A stretch of 64,000 nt of DNA from Achromobacter sp. B7 (GTDB lineage: Bacteria; Pseudomonadota; Gammaproteobacteria; Burkholderiales; Burkholderiaceae_B), in the NCBI RefSeq assembly GCF_003600685.1, contig NZ_CP032084.1:1116001-1180000 (forward strand), read 5' to 3'. Each line of letters starts with the position of its first letter. Within the stretch, counting starts at the first letter, position 1. This document shows, in pieces, positions 20,502-30,249 of the stretch. The notes below the pieces were generated by a model. That model saw nothing but the letters and a program-made list of their open reading frames with translations, made no database searches and was not told the DNA's origin. A program made the translations under genes and the position numbers.

Positions 20502-21368
20502 TCAACCGGCGCGCGTTGCCCCAACCGGCTCTGACCCTTCCCATCCCGCCATGGCCGATATCGACCGCGCTTTTTCGCGCAGCAGCCGCGCGGTGCCGGA
20601 ATCCAGGTCGTCGTCGATGGCGCCCACCGGCCCCATCAGCGTGATGGCGGCCGTCATTTCGCCCAGCATGTCGAAGATGGGCGCGGACAGCGACGTAAAG
20701 TGCGGCAGCAGCGCGTGGCGGCAGCGGCTGATGTGGTGCTTTTGCACTTCGTCGCGTATGGCTTGCACGTCTTTCAGCGTGTAGGAATTGCCCGGCGCCC
20801 CGCCGTGGCTTTCCGGCACGGACGATGCCAGTTCCCGCTCCAGCAGGTCGCGCGTCAAGGCATCGGGCAGATGGGCCAGAAAATTGCGGCCCAGCGCGGA
20901 TGACAGCAGCGGCATCACGGTGCCCACGCGTAATTCCAGCAAGGGCCGGCTGCGGCTGCCTTCCACGCGATAGACGATGGTCGGCCCCTTGTTGCCCCAC
21001 ACGCCCAAAAACACGGTGTGCCCGGTGACGGCGGCCACTTCGGCCATGATCGGCCGCGCCGAGGTGAAGACGTCGAACTGTTCCAGCGCGGCCAGCCCCA
21101 GGCGCAACGCGTAGGGCCCCAGGCCGTAGTGCCCCGTGTCCGCATGCTGCTGCACCACGCCCACCTTCTGAAAACTGACCAGGTAGTAGTGCACGTTCGG
21201 CACGGTCAGCTCACAGGCGTCCGCGATGTCCTTCAGAGGCAAGGGCCGGCCCGTCTTGCGGATCAGGTCCAGGATGCGAAAGCCCACTTCAATGGACTGG
21301 ATGCCCCTGCGCGCCGCGGTCGGCGTCTTTTCCGTGTCCTTGTCTACCTTGCCGGCGGGCCTTGCCAT
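20502..21368 (-). CDS. IclR-family transcriptional regulator
   Basis: A 288-residue regulator with N-terminal winged HTH (about residues 22-85, PLPLKDIADACELTVPNVHYYLVSF) and a GAF-like IclR effector domain (about 100-270). ATG at 21366-21368 is preferred with GGAGG upstream; an in-frame GTG 12 nt earlier is possible. It is divergent from the MHS transporter-nitrilase-flavin reductase operon, making it the likely controller. Confidence 0.9.
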   Translation of the reverse strand: MARPAGKVDKDTEKTPTAARRGIQSIEVGFRILDLIRKTGRPLPLKDIADACELTVPNVHYYLVSFQKVGVVQQHADTGHYGLGPYALRLGLAALEQFDVFTSARPIMAEVAAVTGHTVFLGVWGNKGPTIVYRVEGSRSRPLLELRVGTVMPLLSSALGRNFLAHLPDALTRDLLERELASSVPESHGGAPGNSYTLKDVQAIRDEVQKHHISRCRHALLPHFTSLSAPIFDMLGEMTAAITLMGPVGAIDDDLDSGTARLLREKARSISAMAGWEGSEPVGATRAG

Positions 21369-21482
21369 CACTGCCTCCACTGTGTGTTTGGCGGCAGTGT
21401 AGCAGCGGCGTCCGGCCGCTTTCGAGCGGTCCCCGCGGCCCGTTCCGGGTTTCCCCCAGCTTTGTCCGCCTGGGGTTTAAGT

Positions 21483-21511
21483 TTGATAATAGTTAATGCG
21501 TACAGCAGTAT
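21483..21511 (+). promoter_or_regulatory. Candidate promoter with inverted repeat upstream of the MHS transporter
   Basis: TTGATA (21483-21488), 17-nt spacer, CAGTAT (21506-21511). The -35 TTGATA and the overlapping TATCAA at 21509-21514 also form an inverted repeat, a possible IclR site overlapping the promoter. Confidence 0.45.
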
Positions 21512-21540
21512 CAATCTAAAAAACACAGGGGAAAGCAAGC

Positions 21541-23193
21541 ATGGAAGCTAATGTGGCAATGGGGCGCGCGGCTGCGGCGCCGACGCTAAGTCGCAAAGAG
21601 GAACGCCAGGTGGTGGTGGCCTCGACCTTGGGCACGTTGTTCGAGTGGTATGACTTTTTCATCTACGGGACGCTGGCGGTTTTCATGAGCCAGGTGCTGT
21701 TCCCGCAGGACAATCCCACCGTTGCGCTGCTGGCCGCCTTGGGCGCGCTGGCGGTCGGCTTCATCATCCGGCCGCTGGGCGCGGTGATGTTCGGGTACCT
21801 GGGGGACAAGTGGGGCCGCAAGTACACCTTCCTGATCACGGTTGTGATGATGGGCGGGGCTACCGTGCTAATCGGCTGCCTGCCCACCTACGAATCGGCG
21901 GGCCACCTGTCCTGGATTCTGTTGCTGACGCTGCGCGTGGTGCAGGGCCTGGCGGTGGGCGGCGAGTACGGCGGCGCGGTGATCTACGTGGCCGAGCACT
22001 GCGAACCCAAGCGGCGCGGTCTGCTGACGGGCTGGATCCAGATCACCTCGTCGGCCGGCCTGATCCTGTCGCTGGTCGTCATCCTGTGCACCCAGGCATC
22101 CATGAGCGCCGATGATTTCCGGCAGTGGGGATGGCGCCTGCCGTTCATCCTGTCGATCGTGATGCTGGCCATTTCGATCTACGTGCGCGCCAAGCTGCAC
22201 GAATCGCCCGTGTTCACGCGGATGAAGCAGCAGAACCGCCTGTCGAAAAACCCCATCAAGGAAACGTTTGGCCAGTGGTCCAGCTTGCGCCTGGTGATCC
22301 TGGCGCTGATCGGCGTTACCGCCGGCCAGGGCGCCACGTATTTCACGGGCCAGTTCTACGTGATGATCTTCCTGCAACAGGCGGTGCAGCTGGACCAGAC
22401 CAGCGTCTACACCCTGATCCTGATCGGCTTCATCATCGGCGCGCCGACCTTTGTGCTGTTCGGCTGGCTGTCCGACCGCATCGGCCGCAAGTGGATCATG
22501 ATGGCGGGGCTGTTCATCGCCGCCCTGGGTTATCACTCGATGTTCGACGTGCTGCTCAAGGCCGGCAACCCGGCGCTGGCGCAAGCCATGCAAAGCACGC
22601 CCGTCCGCGTGCACGCCGACACCAGCGGCGGCGCGTGCGACTTCGGCTTGCAGGCCGCCATGATCGGCAGCCACGCCGATCACAAGAAGGTGTGCGTGCA
22701 GGCCAAGAAATTCCTGGTCGGCAAGGGCATCAACTTCGAATACGCCGCGCCGCTGCCCGGGCAGGAAATCGCGATGAGCGTGGGCGGCACCACCGTCAAC
22801 GGCTTTGACCGCGCCGCCTACGCCCGCGCCCTGAGCACGGCGGGCTACCCCGATCGCGCCGACCCCGCGCGCGTGGACCGCGCCACCATCATCCTGATCC
22901 TGGTGCTGATGACCGCCGTGGTCGCCATGGTGTACGGGCCGGTCGCGTCGTACCTGGTGGAATTGTTCCCGGCCCGCATCCGCTACACCGCGCTATCCTT
23001 TCCGTATCACATCGGCGCCGGCATCTTCGGCGGCATCGTGCCCTTTACCGCCACCTACCTGGCCCAGGCCAGCGGCAATATCTTTGGCGGGTTGATGTAC
23101 CCGGTTGTCGTGATGGTGGTAGTGGGCGTTATCGGCAGCCTGTTCCTGCCGAACACCCGCGCCCAAGCCATCGACGAAGACCCCATCCACTAA
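21541..23193 (+). CDS. MFS transporter, metabolite:H+ symporter (MHS) type, with large periplasmic insert
   Basis: A 550-residue permease, about 110 residues longer than usual MHS proteins. Motif A appears twice (GYLGDKWGRK and GWLSDRIGRK) and TM1 carries the family signature LFEWYDFFIYG. Extra length is at about residues 340-447, between predicted TM9 and TM10, on the periplasmic side by normal MFS topology; it holds Cys366 and Cys385, which could form a disulfide. It is first in an operon with nitrilase (16 bp gap) and flavin reductase, so it should import the nitrile or acid used by that operon. Confidence 0.9.
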   Translation: MEANVAMGRAAAAPTLSRKEERQVVVASTLGTLFEWYDFFIYGTLAVFMSQVLFPQDNPTVALLAALGALAVGFIIRPLGAVMFGYLGDKWGRKYTFLITVVMMGGATVLIGCLPTYESAGHLSWILLLTLRVVQGLAVGGEYGGAVIYVAEHCEPKRRGLLTGWIQITSSAGLILSLVVILCTQASMSADDFRQWGWRLPFILSIVMLAISIYVRAKLHESPVFTRMKQQNRLSKNPIKETFGQWSSLRLVILALIGVTAGQGATYFTGQFYVMIFLQQAVQLDQTSVYTLILIGFIIGAPTFVLFGWLSDRIGRKWIMMAGLFIAALGYHSMFDVLLKAGNPALAQAMQSTPVRVHADTSGGACDFGLQAAMIGSHADHKKVCVQAKKFLVGKGINFEYAAPLPGQEIAMSVGGTTVNGFDRAAYARALSTAGYPDRADPARVDRATIILILVLMTAVVAMVYGPVASYLVELFPARIRYTALSFPYHIGAGIFGGIVPFTATYLAQASGNIFGGLMYPVVVMVVVGVIGSLFLPNTRAQAIDEDPIH

Positions 23194-23209
23194 AAAAGCG
23201 AGGAGAAAC

Positions 23210-24166
23210 ATGTCCGTGCAAGCGAGTTTCAAGGCCGCCGTGATCCAGGCCGCGTCCATCCCCACCGACAGCGTTGCCTGCGCCAACAAGGCGGCTTCGC
23301 TGATCCGGCAGGCGGCCGAGCAGGGCGCGCGGGTGCTGGTGTTTCCCGAAGCCTTTCTGGGCGGCTATCCCAAGGGCAATTCCTTTGGCGCGCCCATCGG
23401 CATGCGCAAGCCCGAAGGCCGCGACGCGTTCGCCAGCTACCACCGGCAGGCCATCGCGCTGGATGGCGAGGAAGTGGCCATCGTGGCGCAGGCCGCAGCC
23501 GACACCGACAGCTTCGTGGTGATGGGCTGCATCGAAGCGGACGGCGGCACGCTGTATTGCACCGTGCTGTATTTCAACGGCGCCAAGGGCCTGGTCGGCA
23601 AGCATCGCAAGCTGATGCCCACGGCCGGAGAACGGCTGATCTGGGGCTTTGGCGATGGCTCGACCATGCCTGTTTTCGACACGCCTTACGGCAAGATCGG
23701 CGCTGTGATCTGCTGGGAAAACTACATGCCCATGCTGCGCATGTACATGTACAGCCAGGGCGTGGCGCTGTATTGCGCGCCCACGGCCGATGACCGCGAC
23801 AGCTGGATTCCCAGCATGCGCCACATCGCGCTGGAAGGCCGCTGCTATGTGCTGACGGCGTGCCAGCACTTGCGCCGCCAAGCCTACCCGGAAGACTTCG
23901 AATGCGCGCTGGGCGATGCGCCCGACACCGTGTTGATGCGCGGCGGCAGCGCTATCATCGACCCCCTTGGTGAAGTGCTGGCGGGGCCGGATTTCTCGGA
24001 CGAGACCATCCTGTACGCCGACATCAACCCCAACCAGATCCTGCGCGGCAAGTACGACTTCGATGTGGCCGGCCATTACGCTCGCCCCGACGTGTTCCAG
24101 TTGCAGGTCGACACCCGAGAAAAGCGGGCCGTCTCAGCGCTTGGCGCGGGCGGCCAGGAGCCCTAA
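23210..24166 (+). CDS. Nitrilase
   Basis: A 318-residue true nitrilase-type enzyme converting an organic nitrile to carboxylate and ammonia. Triad: Glu47 (FPEAFLGGYPKG), Lys134 (KHRKLMPT) and Cys168 in the diagnostic CWEN motif (VICWENYMP). GYPKG after the Glu and ERLIWGFGDG are typical of branch 1 nitrilases (aliphatic/arylaceto). Ribosome site GAGGAG lies 8 nt before the ATG. Placed between an MHS importer and a flavin reductase gene (3-bp gap), in one operon. Confidence 0.92.
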   Translation: MSVQASFKAAVIQAASIPTDSVACANKAASLIRQAAEQGARVLVFPEAFLGGYPKGNSFGAPIGMRKPEGRDAFASYHRQAIALDGEEVAIVAQAAADTDSFVVMGCIEADGGTLYCTVLYFNGAKGLVGKHRKLMPTAGERLIWGFGDGSTMPVFDTPYGKIGAVICWENYMPMLRMYMYSQGVALYCAPTADDRDSWIPSMRHIALEGRCYVLTACQHLRRQAYPEDFECALGDAPDTVLMRGGSAIIDPLGEVLAGPDFSDETILYADINPNQILRGKYDFDVAGHYARPDVFQLQVDTREKRAVSALGAGGQEP

Positions 24167-24169
24167 GCC

Positions 24170-24787
24170 ATGCATTTTGATTTCAGCGCGCTGCCTTCGC
24201 AGACGGTCTATAAGCTGCTGACCTCGACCGTCACCCCCCGGCCGATCGCGTGGGTCACCACGATATCGGCCGACGGGTGCGTCAACGCCGCGCCGTTCAG
24301 CTTCTTCAACGTCATGGGGCACCAGCCGCCCACCGTCGCCATCGGCCTGATGCGCCGGGCCAACGGCGACTTGAAGGACACCAGCGCCAACATCATCGAA
24401 AACGGCGAGTTCGTGGTGAACCTGGTGCCTGAAGCGCTGATGCAGCAGATGAACCAGACCTGCGCCGACTACCCTCCGGGCGTGGACGAGCTGGCCAAGG
24501 CCGGGCTGACCGCGCTGCCCGCCGCGCATGTTCGTCCACCGCTTATTCAGGGCAGCCCGGTGTCGCTGGAATGCGTCAGCCAGGCCACGATCGTGACCGG
24601 CCCGCACCAGGTCGTCGTCATCGGCCGCGTGCTGGGCGCGCATGTGGACGACGCCTTTGTGCAGGACGCCGAGCGCGGCTATGTGAACACGACCGAGATG
24701 GGGCTGGTGGCGCGCATGCACGGCAGCGGTTGGTACGCCCGCAGCACGGACCTGTTCCAGCTGGCGCGGCCCACCGTGACGGATTGA
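24170..24787 (+). CDS. Flavin reductase family protein (FMN-binding split barrel)
   Basis: A 205-residue protein of the flavin reductase-like split-barrel family. Seen: TPRPIAWVTTIS near residue 23 (flavin phosphate contact), a NAAPFSFFNV segment, and ENGEFVVNLV. It begins 3 bp after the nitrilase stop, so the two are translationally coupled. It may reduce flavin for a monooxygenase encoded elsewhere or bind FMN in an uncharacterised oxidoreductase role. A terminator follows. Confidence 0.88.
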   Translation: MHFDFSALPSQTVYKLLTSTVTPRPIAWVTTISADGCVNAAPFSFFNVMGHQPPTVAIGLMRRANGDLKDTSANIIENGEFVVNLVPEALMQQMNQTCADYPPGVDELAKAGLTALPAAHVRPPLIQGSPVSLECVSQATIVTGPHQVVVIGRVLGAHVDDAFVQDAERGYVNTTEMGLVARMHGSGWYARSTDLFQLARPTVTD

Positions 24788-24823
24788 CGCAACAAGGCGG
24801 CCATCACGGCCGCATCATTTTTC

Positions 24824-24859
24824 AGCGGCCGCGCATCGTGCATCGGCCGCTTTTTTTTT
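24824..24859 (+). terminator. Rho-independent terminator of the transporter-nitrilase operon
   Basis: Stem AGCGGCCG / CGGCCGCT (24824-24831 with 24844-24851), 12-nt loop, then a T8-9 run. Confidence 0.92.
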
Positions 24860-24906
24860 CGCCCTCGGCGGCGGGCGGGCGGTTACGCAAACGCGCGAGC
24901 TTGTGG

Positions 24907-24933
24907 CAAAAAGTTCTCCATTTCGCCCGATGC
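24907..24933 (+). promoter_or_regulatory. Possible flagellar sigma-28 (FliA) promoter for the chemoreceptor
   Basis: CAAA, a 15-nt spacer and CCCGATGC resemble the sigma-28 pattern TAAA-N15-GCCGATAA. The remaining bases up to the gene at 25153 show no other clear signal. Match is partial. Confidence 0.35.
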
Positions 24934-25152
24934 CGCTCAAATCCGGGCTGCTAGCATTTCCCGGACCGTCAAGAGAATCCTCGAATCCGACTTCTCCGGC
25001 GGCATTTACCTGACACAACGAACACCAATATTTTTGGGGGCGGATCATCCAGGGGCTTGCGGGCGTCTGGCTTGCGAAGGCGGCGGCATAGTCCGACGCC
25101 ATGCAGCTGCCAAAACCCGCATTCACGCGCCTGGGTGGATGCTGGAGGCAGT

Positions 25153-26757
25153 ATGAAAAACATGAAGCTTGGAACCCGTCTTGCGGGTGGCTTTTCCGTC
25201 TTGCTGGCGATGATTATCGTCATGTGCATCGTGGGGTTGGTCAGTCTGGCCAACATCAACGAATCGGTCGAAACCGTGACGCAGCGTTCGCTCATCAAGG
25301 AACGCCTGATCAGCGACTGGGGCCGCAATATCCAGACCGGCGTGACGCGCACCACCGCCATCGCCAAAAGCGCCGACGCCAGCCTGGCCGGTTTCTTCAC
25401 GGAAGAGGCGGCCGCGTCCACCCGTAATTCGTCGGCGCTGCAACAAAAGATCGAACCGCTGATCGAGACCGACGAGGAAAAGCGCCTGTGGGAAGGCATC
25501 CGCAAGTCTCGCGGCGACTACCTGCGCACGCGTGACGCCATCTTCAAAGCCAAGCAGGACGGCGACGTCGAGGCGGCCAACCGCGTCTTCACGCAGGAAT
25601 TCCTGCCGGCCACGCGCCAGTTCATCGACCAGATCAACAAGCTGTCGGACCTGCAACGCGCCGAGATCGATGCCAGCGCGGCCGACATCCAAAGCGCCTA
25701 CGGCGCCGCCAACCTGTGGATGATCGTAATCGGCTCGATTGCGCTGGTTACGGGCCTGGTACTGGCCGTGTTGCTGACACGCGGCATCACTCGCCCGCTG
25801 GCCGACGCCGTGCGCGTGGCGCGCACCGTCGCCGCCAATGACCTGACCAGCACGATCACCGTGCGTTCGCGCGACGAGATCGGCCAGCTGATGCAGGCGC
25901 TGGAATCCATGAACGCCAACCTGGCCGGCACGGTCGCCAGCATCCGCACCGGCGTGGACAGCATGGCGTCCGCGTCGGGCGAAATCGCGGCCGGCAACAC
26001 CGACCTGTCGTCCCGCACCGAACAGCAGGCGGCATCGCTGGAGGAAACGGCGGCCTCGATGGAGCAACTGTCTTCCACCGTGAAGCAGAACGCCGACAGC
26101 GCCCGCCAGGCCAACCAACTGGCCGCGGCCGCCTCCGACACGGCCTCGCGCGGTGGCGCGACGGTGTCCGAGGTCGTCAGCACGATGAACGCCATTTCGT
26201 CCAGCTCGGTCAAGATCGCCGACATCGTGTCCGTCATCGACGGCATCGCGTTCCAGACGAACATCCTGGCGCTGAACGCGGCAGTGGAAGCCGCGCGCGC
26301 GGGCGAGCAGGGCAAGGGCTTCGCGGTGGTCGCAGCGGAAGTGCGCACGCTTGCGCAACGCAGCGCACAAGCAGCCAAGGAGATCAAGACGCTGATCGAA
26401 GACACCGTCCAAAAGATCAGCCAAGGCTCGATCAGCGCCGAACGCGCCGGCACTACCATGCAGGAAATCGTCAGCTCGGTGCAGCGCGTGACCGACATCA
26501 TGGGTGAGATCGCGGCGGCCTCCGCCGAACAGGCCGACGGCATCGAACAGGTGAACCGCGCGGTATCGCAAATGGACGAAGTCACGCAGCAAAACGCCGC
26601 ACTGGTAGAAGAAGCCGCCGCGGCCGCCGGGTCGATGCAGGACCAGGCAGCCGAACTGACGCGGGCAGTCAGCGCGTTCAAGTTGCCGGGGGTTGTCGCG
26701 GTAGCGCATGCCTCGCCGCGCGTCGCCATCGGCCACGCATTGGCCCGCGCAGGGTAG
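25153..26757 (+). CDS. Methyl-accepting chemotaxis protein
   Basis: A 534-residue class I chemoreceptor. TM1 about residues 9-32, periplasmic four-helix-bundle ligand domain about 33-187, TM2 about 188-211, HAMP about 212-265, then the cytoplasmic signalling coiled coil with the hairpin tip core ([20 protein letters not shown]) near residues 358-395. The ATG has GGAGG upstream. The C-terminus (...ALARAG) lacks the NWETF-type CheR/CheB tether, so adaptation would depend on other receptors. A short GC-rich repeat runs across its stop codon. Confidence 0.95.
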   Translation: MKNMKLGTRLAGGFSVLLAMIIVMCIVGLVSLANINESVETVTQRSLIKERLISDWGRNIQTGVTRTTAIAKSADASLAGFFTEEAAASTRNSSALQQKIEPLIETDEEKRLWEGIRKSRGDYLRTRDAIFKAKQDGDVEAANRVFTQEFLPATRQFIDQINKLSDLQRAEIDASAADIQSAYGAANLWMIVIGSIALVTGLVLAVLLTRGITRPLADAVRVARTVAANDLTSTITVRSRDEIGQLMQALESMNANLAGTVASIRTGVDSMASASGEIAAGNTDLSSRTEQQAASLEETAASMEQLSSTVKQNADSARQANQLAAAASDTASRGGATVSEVVSTMNAISSSSVKIADIVSVIDGIAFQTNILALNAAVEAARAGEQGKGFAVVAAEVRTLAQRSAQAAKEIKTLIEDTVQKISQGSISAERAGTTMQEIVSSVQRVTDIMGEIAAASAEQADGIEQVNRAVSQMDEVTQQNAALVEEAAAAAGSMQDQAAELTRAVSAFKLPGVVAVAHASPRVAIGHALARAG

Positions 26758-26778
26758 GGCGGGGTAGGGCGGTAGGGC
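26748..26778. repeat. Imperfect GGTAGGGCG repeat across the chemoreceptor stop codon
   Basis: Three near copies of GGTAGGGCG follow one another; the first contains the TAG stop of the chemoreceptor gene (26755-26757), so slippage could shift or extend the C-terminus. Confidence 0.7.
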
Positions 26779-26829
26779 ACGGCACGGCGGGGTCACCTGA
26801 CTCTTCAGCCGTCTGCCCGCCGCACAAAG

Positions 26830-26857
26830 AAAAAAGCCCCTGATTTCTCAGGGGCTT
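26830..26857 (-). terminator. Rho-independent terminator of tRNA-Ser(CGA)
   Basis: Stem GCCCCTGA/TCAGGGGC (26836-26843 with 26848-26855) with an A-run on its plus-strand left side, hence a U-tract on the minus strand, 14 bp beyond the tRNA 3' end. Confidence 0.9.
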
Positions 26858-26869
26858 CGTTCTTGAATA

Positions 26870-26961
<92 letters not shown>

Positions 26962-26993
26962 GTGGCTGGGTTCCAAAACGGTGGTGCCTCTTG

Positions 26994-27048
26994 CTTTAAG
27001 GCTAAGACCTTTAAGGCTTAGACCTTTAAGGCTTAGACCTTTAAGACC
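26994..27048. repeat. 15-bp tandem repeat, about 3.7 copies
   Basis: Unit CTTTAAGGCTTAGAC; the first copy differs by one base (CTAAG), the next two are identical and a fourth is partial. It lies 33 bp upstream of tRNA-Ser(CGA) in the direction of tRNA transcription. Confidence 0.95.
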
Positions 27049-27291
27049 CCAGACTTCAAGTTCTTAAAAGAGGCTTCACTGAAAGATCCCTGGTCGGAAG
27101 GATCTTCGTTGTTGGAGCAGCGAAGCCCGCAATTCTACAGGAATTTTTTCTTGTGTGTAAAGGGGGTGCGAAAAAATCTTTGAAGGGAGGCATTCGACGC
27201 TTCCGGTGGTCGCGATCTTTGCCCAGAATCCTTCCATTCGCGCTGCGCGCCTTCGGCCTTCCCCCATCATCCCCAGCCGGCATCCTGTTCC

Positions 27292-28551
27292 ATGGACCTG
27301 ATCCTTATCCTTCTGCTTGCCGCCGTGTTGTGCGTGCCGATCACCCAGCGGCTGGGGCTGGGCGCCATACCGGGCTACCTGATCGCGGGCGTGCTGATCG
27401 GGCCGTCCTGCCTGAAGCTGGTGACCAACGTCGACACCATGATCAACGTGTCGCAATGGGGCGTGGTGATGATGCTGTTCATCATCGGGCTGGAACTGTC
27501 GCCCAAGCGCTTGTGGGCCATGCGCAGCGAGGTCTTTTTGCTGGGCACCTTGCAGATGCTGGTTTGCGGCCTGCTGCTGGGCCTGGTGTTTGGCGCGGCG
27601 CTGCGGCATCTGGCCGGTATGGGATGGCAGGCTGCCGTGCTGTGCGGCTTGTCGCTGGCGTTGTCGTCGACGGCGGTGGCGCTGCGGCTGCTGGATGAGC
27701 GCACGTTGACCCGCACGCCGCTGGGGCGATCGGCCCTGGGGGTGCTGCTGTTTCAGGACATGGCAGCCATTCCGATGTTGGTGGCGGCGGGGCTGCTGGG
27801 CTCCGACGGCACGTCGGCCCCGTCTTTCAAGGAAGCGCTGGTGGCCGTGGCGGTGGTGACGTTGGCGTATCGGCTGCGCCTGCTGGGCTGGGCCGCCAAG
27901 GCGCAGCTGCAAGAACTGTTCACGGCGGCCGCGCTGTTGATGGTGGTGGGCGCCGCGCAGTTGTTCGACTACGCCGGCCTGTCAGCCGGTCTGGGCGGTT
28001 TCCTGGTGGGCGTGTTGATGGCGGAATCGCGCTATCGGAACGACCTTGAAAGCGCCATCGAACCCTTCAAGGGGCTGCTGCTGGGCCTGTTCTTCCTGGC
28101 CATCGGCATGTCCGTCAACCTGAAGGTGGTGGCCGACCACTGGTCGTTCATTCTTGGCGGCGTGGCGGCTTTGCTGGTCGTCAAGGCGCTGGTCCTGTAT
28201 GGGTTCGCGCGATTTCTGGGCTTGCCGCGCTACCACCGGCTGCTGTTCGCGATGGTGCTGGCCCAAGGCGGCGAGTTCAGCTTCGCCATCTTCAACGAAG
28301 CCTGGGACAACCACCTGGTGAATCTTGAACAGCGCGATGTGCTGTCCGTGGTGGTTGCGATTTCGATGGGCGTGGTGCCGGTGCTGATCAAGCTGCTGGA
28401 GCGCGTGCCGGAGAACCGTGGCGGCATGGCGGATCTGCCGGGCCCGGTGCAGACGGCGCCTTCGCCGGAGTCGGAGCCGTTGTCCGGTTCTTCAGCTGAC
28501 ACGTCGACAACCCCCTCGGCAAACCCCGCCGACAGCCCCCCTCGCGCTTGA
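27292..28551 (+). CDS. Cation:proton antiporter (CPA2 family), without RCK domain
   Basis: A 419-residue membrane protein with about 12 hydrophobic segments; typical CPA2 sequences include RLGLGAIPGYLIAGVLIGP at the start, MLFIIGLELSPKRLW and the transport-site region GVLLFQDMAAIPML with the QD pair. It exchanges K+ or Na+ for protons. Unlike KefB/KefC it ends after the membrane domain with a Ser/Pro/Thr-rich tail (about residues 385-419) and has no TrkA-N nucleotide-binding domain. Ribosome site is weak. Confidence 0.92.
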   Translation: MDLILILLLAAVLCVPITQRLGLGAIPGYLIAGVLIGPSCLKLVTNVDTMINVSQWGVVMMLFIIGLELSPKRLWAMRSEVFLLGTLQMLVCGLLLGLVFGAALRHLAGMGWQAAVLCGLSLALSSTAVALRLLDERTLTRTPLGRSALGVLLFQDMAAIPMLVAAGLLGSDGTSAPSFKEALVAVAVVTLAYRLRLLGWAAKAQLQELFTAAALLMVVGAAQLFDYAGLSAGLGGFLVGVLMAESRYRNDLESAIEPFKGLLLGLFFLAIGMSVNLKVVADHWSFILGGVAALLVVKALVLYGFARFLGLPRYHRLLFAMVLAQGGEFSFAIFNEAWDNHLVNLEQRDVLSVVVAISMGVVPVLIKLLERVPENRGGMADLPGPVQTAPSPESEPLSGSSADTSTTPSANPADSPPRA

Positions 28552-28675
28552 CCCCGCACGGCGTGGGGTCATGGCATGATTGCCGTCTTGTTGGGCGGCT
28601 ACACTTGTCTCCGCTCTGCTTTTCGACCCCACGGTCACCCCACCGTCACCCCCGCCAGACCCCAGGAGAATGCGC

Positions 28676-29458
28676 ATGCTTAAAGGAAAAGTCGCCCTAG
28701 TCACCGGTTCCACCAGCGGCATCGGCCTGGGTATCGCCACGGCCTTCGCGCAGCAAGGCGCCGATATTGTCCTGAATGGGTTTGGCGAGGCCGCCGAGAT
28801 TGAAAAAGTGCGCGCCGGCCTGGCCGACAAGCATGGCGTGAAGGTCGTCTACGACGGCGCAGACCTGTCCAAGGGCGACGCGGTGCGCGGCTTGGTCGAG
28901 AACACGGTGCGCCAGTTGGGCCGCATCGACATCCTGGTCAACAACGCCGGCATCCAGCACACCGCGCTGATCGAGGATTTTCCCGCTGAAAAGTGGGATG
29001 CCATCCTGGCGCTGAACCTGTCCGCCGTGTTCCACGGCACCGCCGCCGCGCTGCCCCACATGAAGAAGCAGGGCTTTGGCCGCATCATCAATATCGCGTC
29101 GGCGCACGGCCTGGTCGGGTCGGCCAACAAGTCGGCCTACGTGGCGGCCAAGCATGGCGTGGTGGGCTTCACCAAAGTCACGGCGCTGGAAACGGCCGGG
29201 CAGGGCATCACCGCCAATTCCATCTGCCCGGGCTGGGTGCGCACCGCCCTGGTGGAAAAGCAGATCACCGCGCTGGCGCAAAAGAATGGCGTCGACCAGG
29301 AAGCCGCCGCGCGCGAACTGTTGGGCGAAAAGCAGCCGTCGCTGCAATTCGTGACGCCGGAGCAATTGGGCGGCACCGCCGTGTTCCTGGCCTCGGACGC
29401 CGCGGCGCAAATTACGGGCACGTCCGTTTCGGTCGATGGTGGCTGGACGGCGCGCTGA
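28676..29458 (+). CDS. bdhA: 3-hydroxybutyrate dehydrogenase (SDR family)
   Basis: A 260-residue short-chain dehydrogenase: NAD-binding GSTSGIG (residues 11-17), NNAG (89-92), catalytic Ser142, Tyr155 and Lys159 (SAYVAAKHG), and the PHB-dehydrogenase features LVEKQI in the substrate lid and the [12 protein letters not shown] end. It oxidises 3-hydroxybutyrate to acetoacetate during polyhydroxybutyrate turnover. ATG at 28676 is preferred over 28670 because AGGAG then has 7-nt spacing. It is 14 bp before yaaA and may be co-transcribed. Confidence 0.92.
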   Translation: MLKGKVALVTGSTSGIGLGIATAFAQQGADIVLNGFGEAAEIEKVRAGLADKHGVKVVYDGADLSKGDAVRGLVENTVRQLGRIDILVNNAGIQHTALIEDFPAEKWDAILALNLSAVFHGTAAALPHMKKQGFGRIINIASAHGLVGSANKSAYVAAKHGVVGFTKVTALETAGQGITANSICPGWVRTALVEKQITALAQKNGVDQEAAARELLGEKQPSLQFVTPEQLGGTAVFLASDAAAQITGTSVSVDGGWTAR

Positions 29459-29472
29459 TAAAGGAACTACGA

Positions 29473-30249
29473 ATGTTGTTTTTGCTTTCCCCCGCCAAGA
29501 AGCTGGACTACGACTCGCCTTTGCATATCGAGACGCATACCCAGCCGCTGTTCGTGGATCAGGCCGCCGGCCTGATCAAAGTGCTTAAGACCAAGTCCGC
29601 CGAAGACATCGCCGGCCTGATGAGCCTGAGCCCGGCGCTGTCGGAACTGAACGCGCAGCGCTATGCGCACTGGAAGCGCAGCTTCACCCAGACCAACTCG
29701 CGCCAGGCCGTGCTGGCCTTTAACGGCGATGTGTACGAAGGGCTGGACGCCTCCAGCCTGTCGGCCAAGCAGCTGGACTGGGCGCAAGACCACGTGGCCA
29801 TCCTCAGCGGCCTGTACGGCGTGTTGCGACCGCTGGATCTGATGCAACCGTATCGCCTGGAAATGGGCACGCGGCTGGAAACGCCCAAGGGCAAGAACCT
29901 GTACGAGTACTGGGGTTCGACCATTGCGGACTATTTGAACGAGCGCCTGGAAGGCAAGAAGGCGCCGGTCATCGTGAACCTGGCGTCCGAGGAATATTTC
30001 AAGTCAGTTGACTTGAAGACGCTGAAGGCGCGCGTGGTGCAGTGCGTGTTCCAGGACTGGAAGAACGGCGCCTGGAAGATCATCAGCTTTCACGCCAAGC
30101 GGGCGCGTGGGTTGATGGCGCGCTACGCGATTCAGCACAAGGTGACCAAGCCCGAAGGCTTGCAAGGCTTTGACCTGGAAGGCTACGCCTACGACGCCTC
30201 GGCATCGACGGACGACAAGCTGGTGTTTCGCCGCAAGCTGGCGGATTGA
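29473..30249 (+). CDS. yaaA: Peroxide stress protein YaaA (DUF328)
   Basis: A 258-residue YaaA homologue, full length for the family. Starts with [18 protein letters not shown] and has [34 protein letters not shown] and [10 protein letters not shown], the conserved blocks of DUF328. In E. coli YaaA lowers intracellular free iron under hydrogen peroxide. AAGGAACT precedes the ATG. Its TGA stop is part of a 9-bp tandem repeat. Confidence 0.95.
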   Translation: MLFLLSPAKKLDYDSPLHIETHTQPLFVDQAAGLIKVLKTKSAEDIAGLMSLSPALSELNAQRYAHWKRSFTQTNSRQAVLAFNGDVYEGLDASSLSAKQLDWAQDHVAILSGLYGVLRPLDLMQPYRLEMGTRLETPKGKNLYEYWGSTIADYLNERLEGKKAPVIVNLASEEYFKSVDLKTLKARVVQCVFQDWKNGAWKIISFHAKRARGLMARYAIQHKVTKPEGLQGFDLEGYAYDASASTDDKLVFRRKLAD

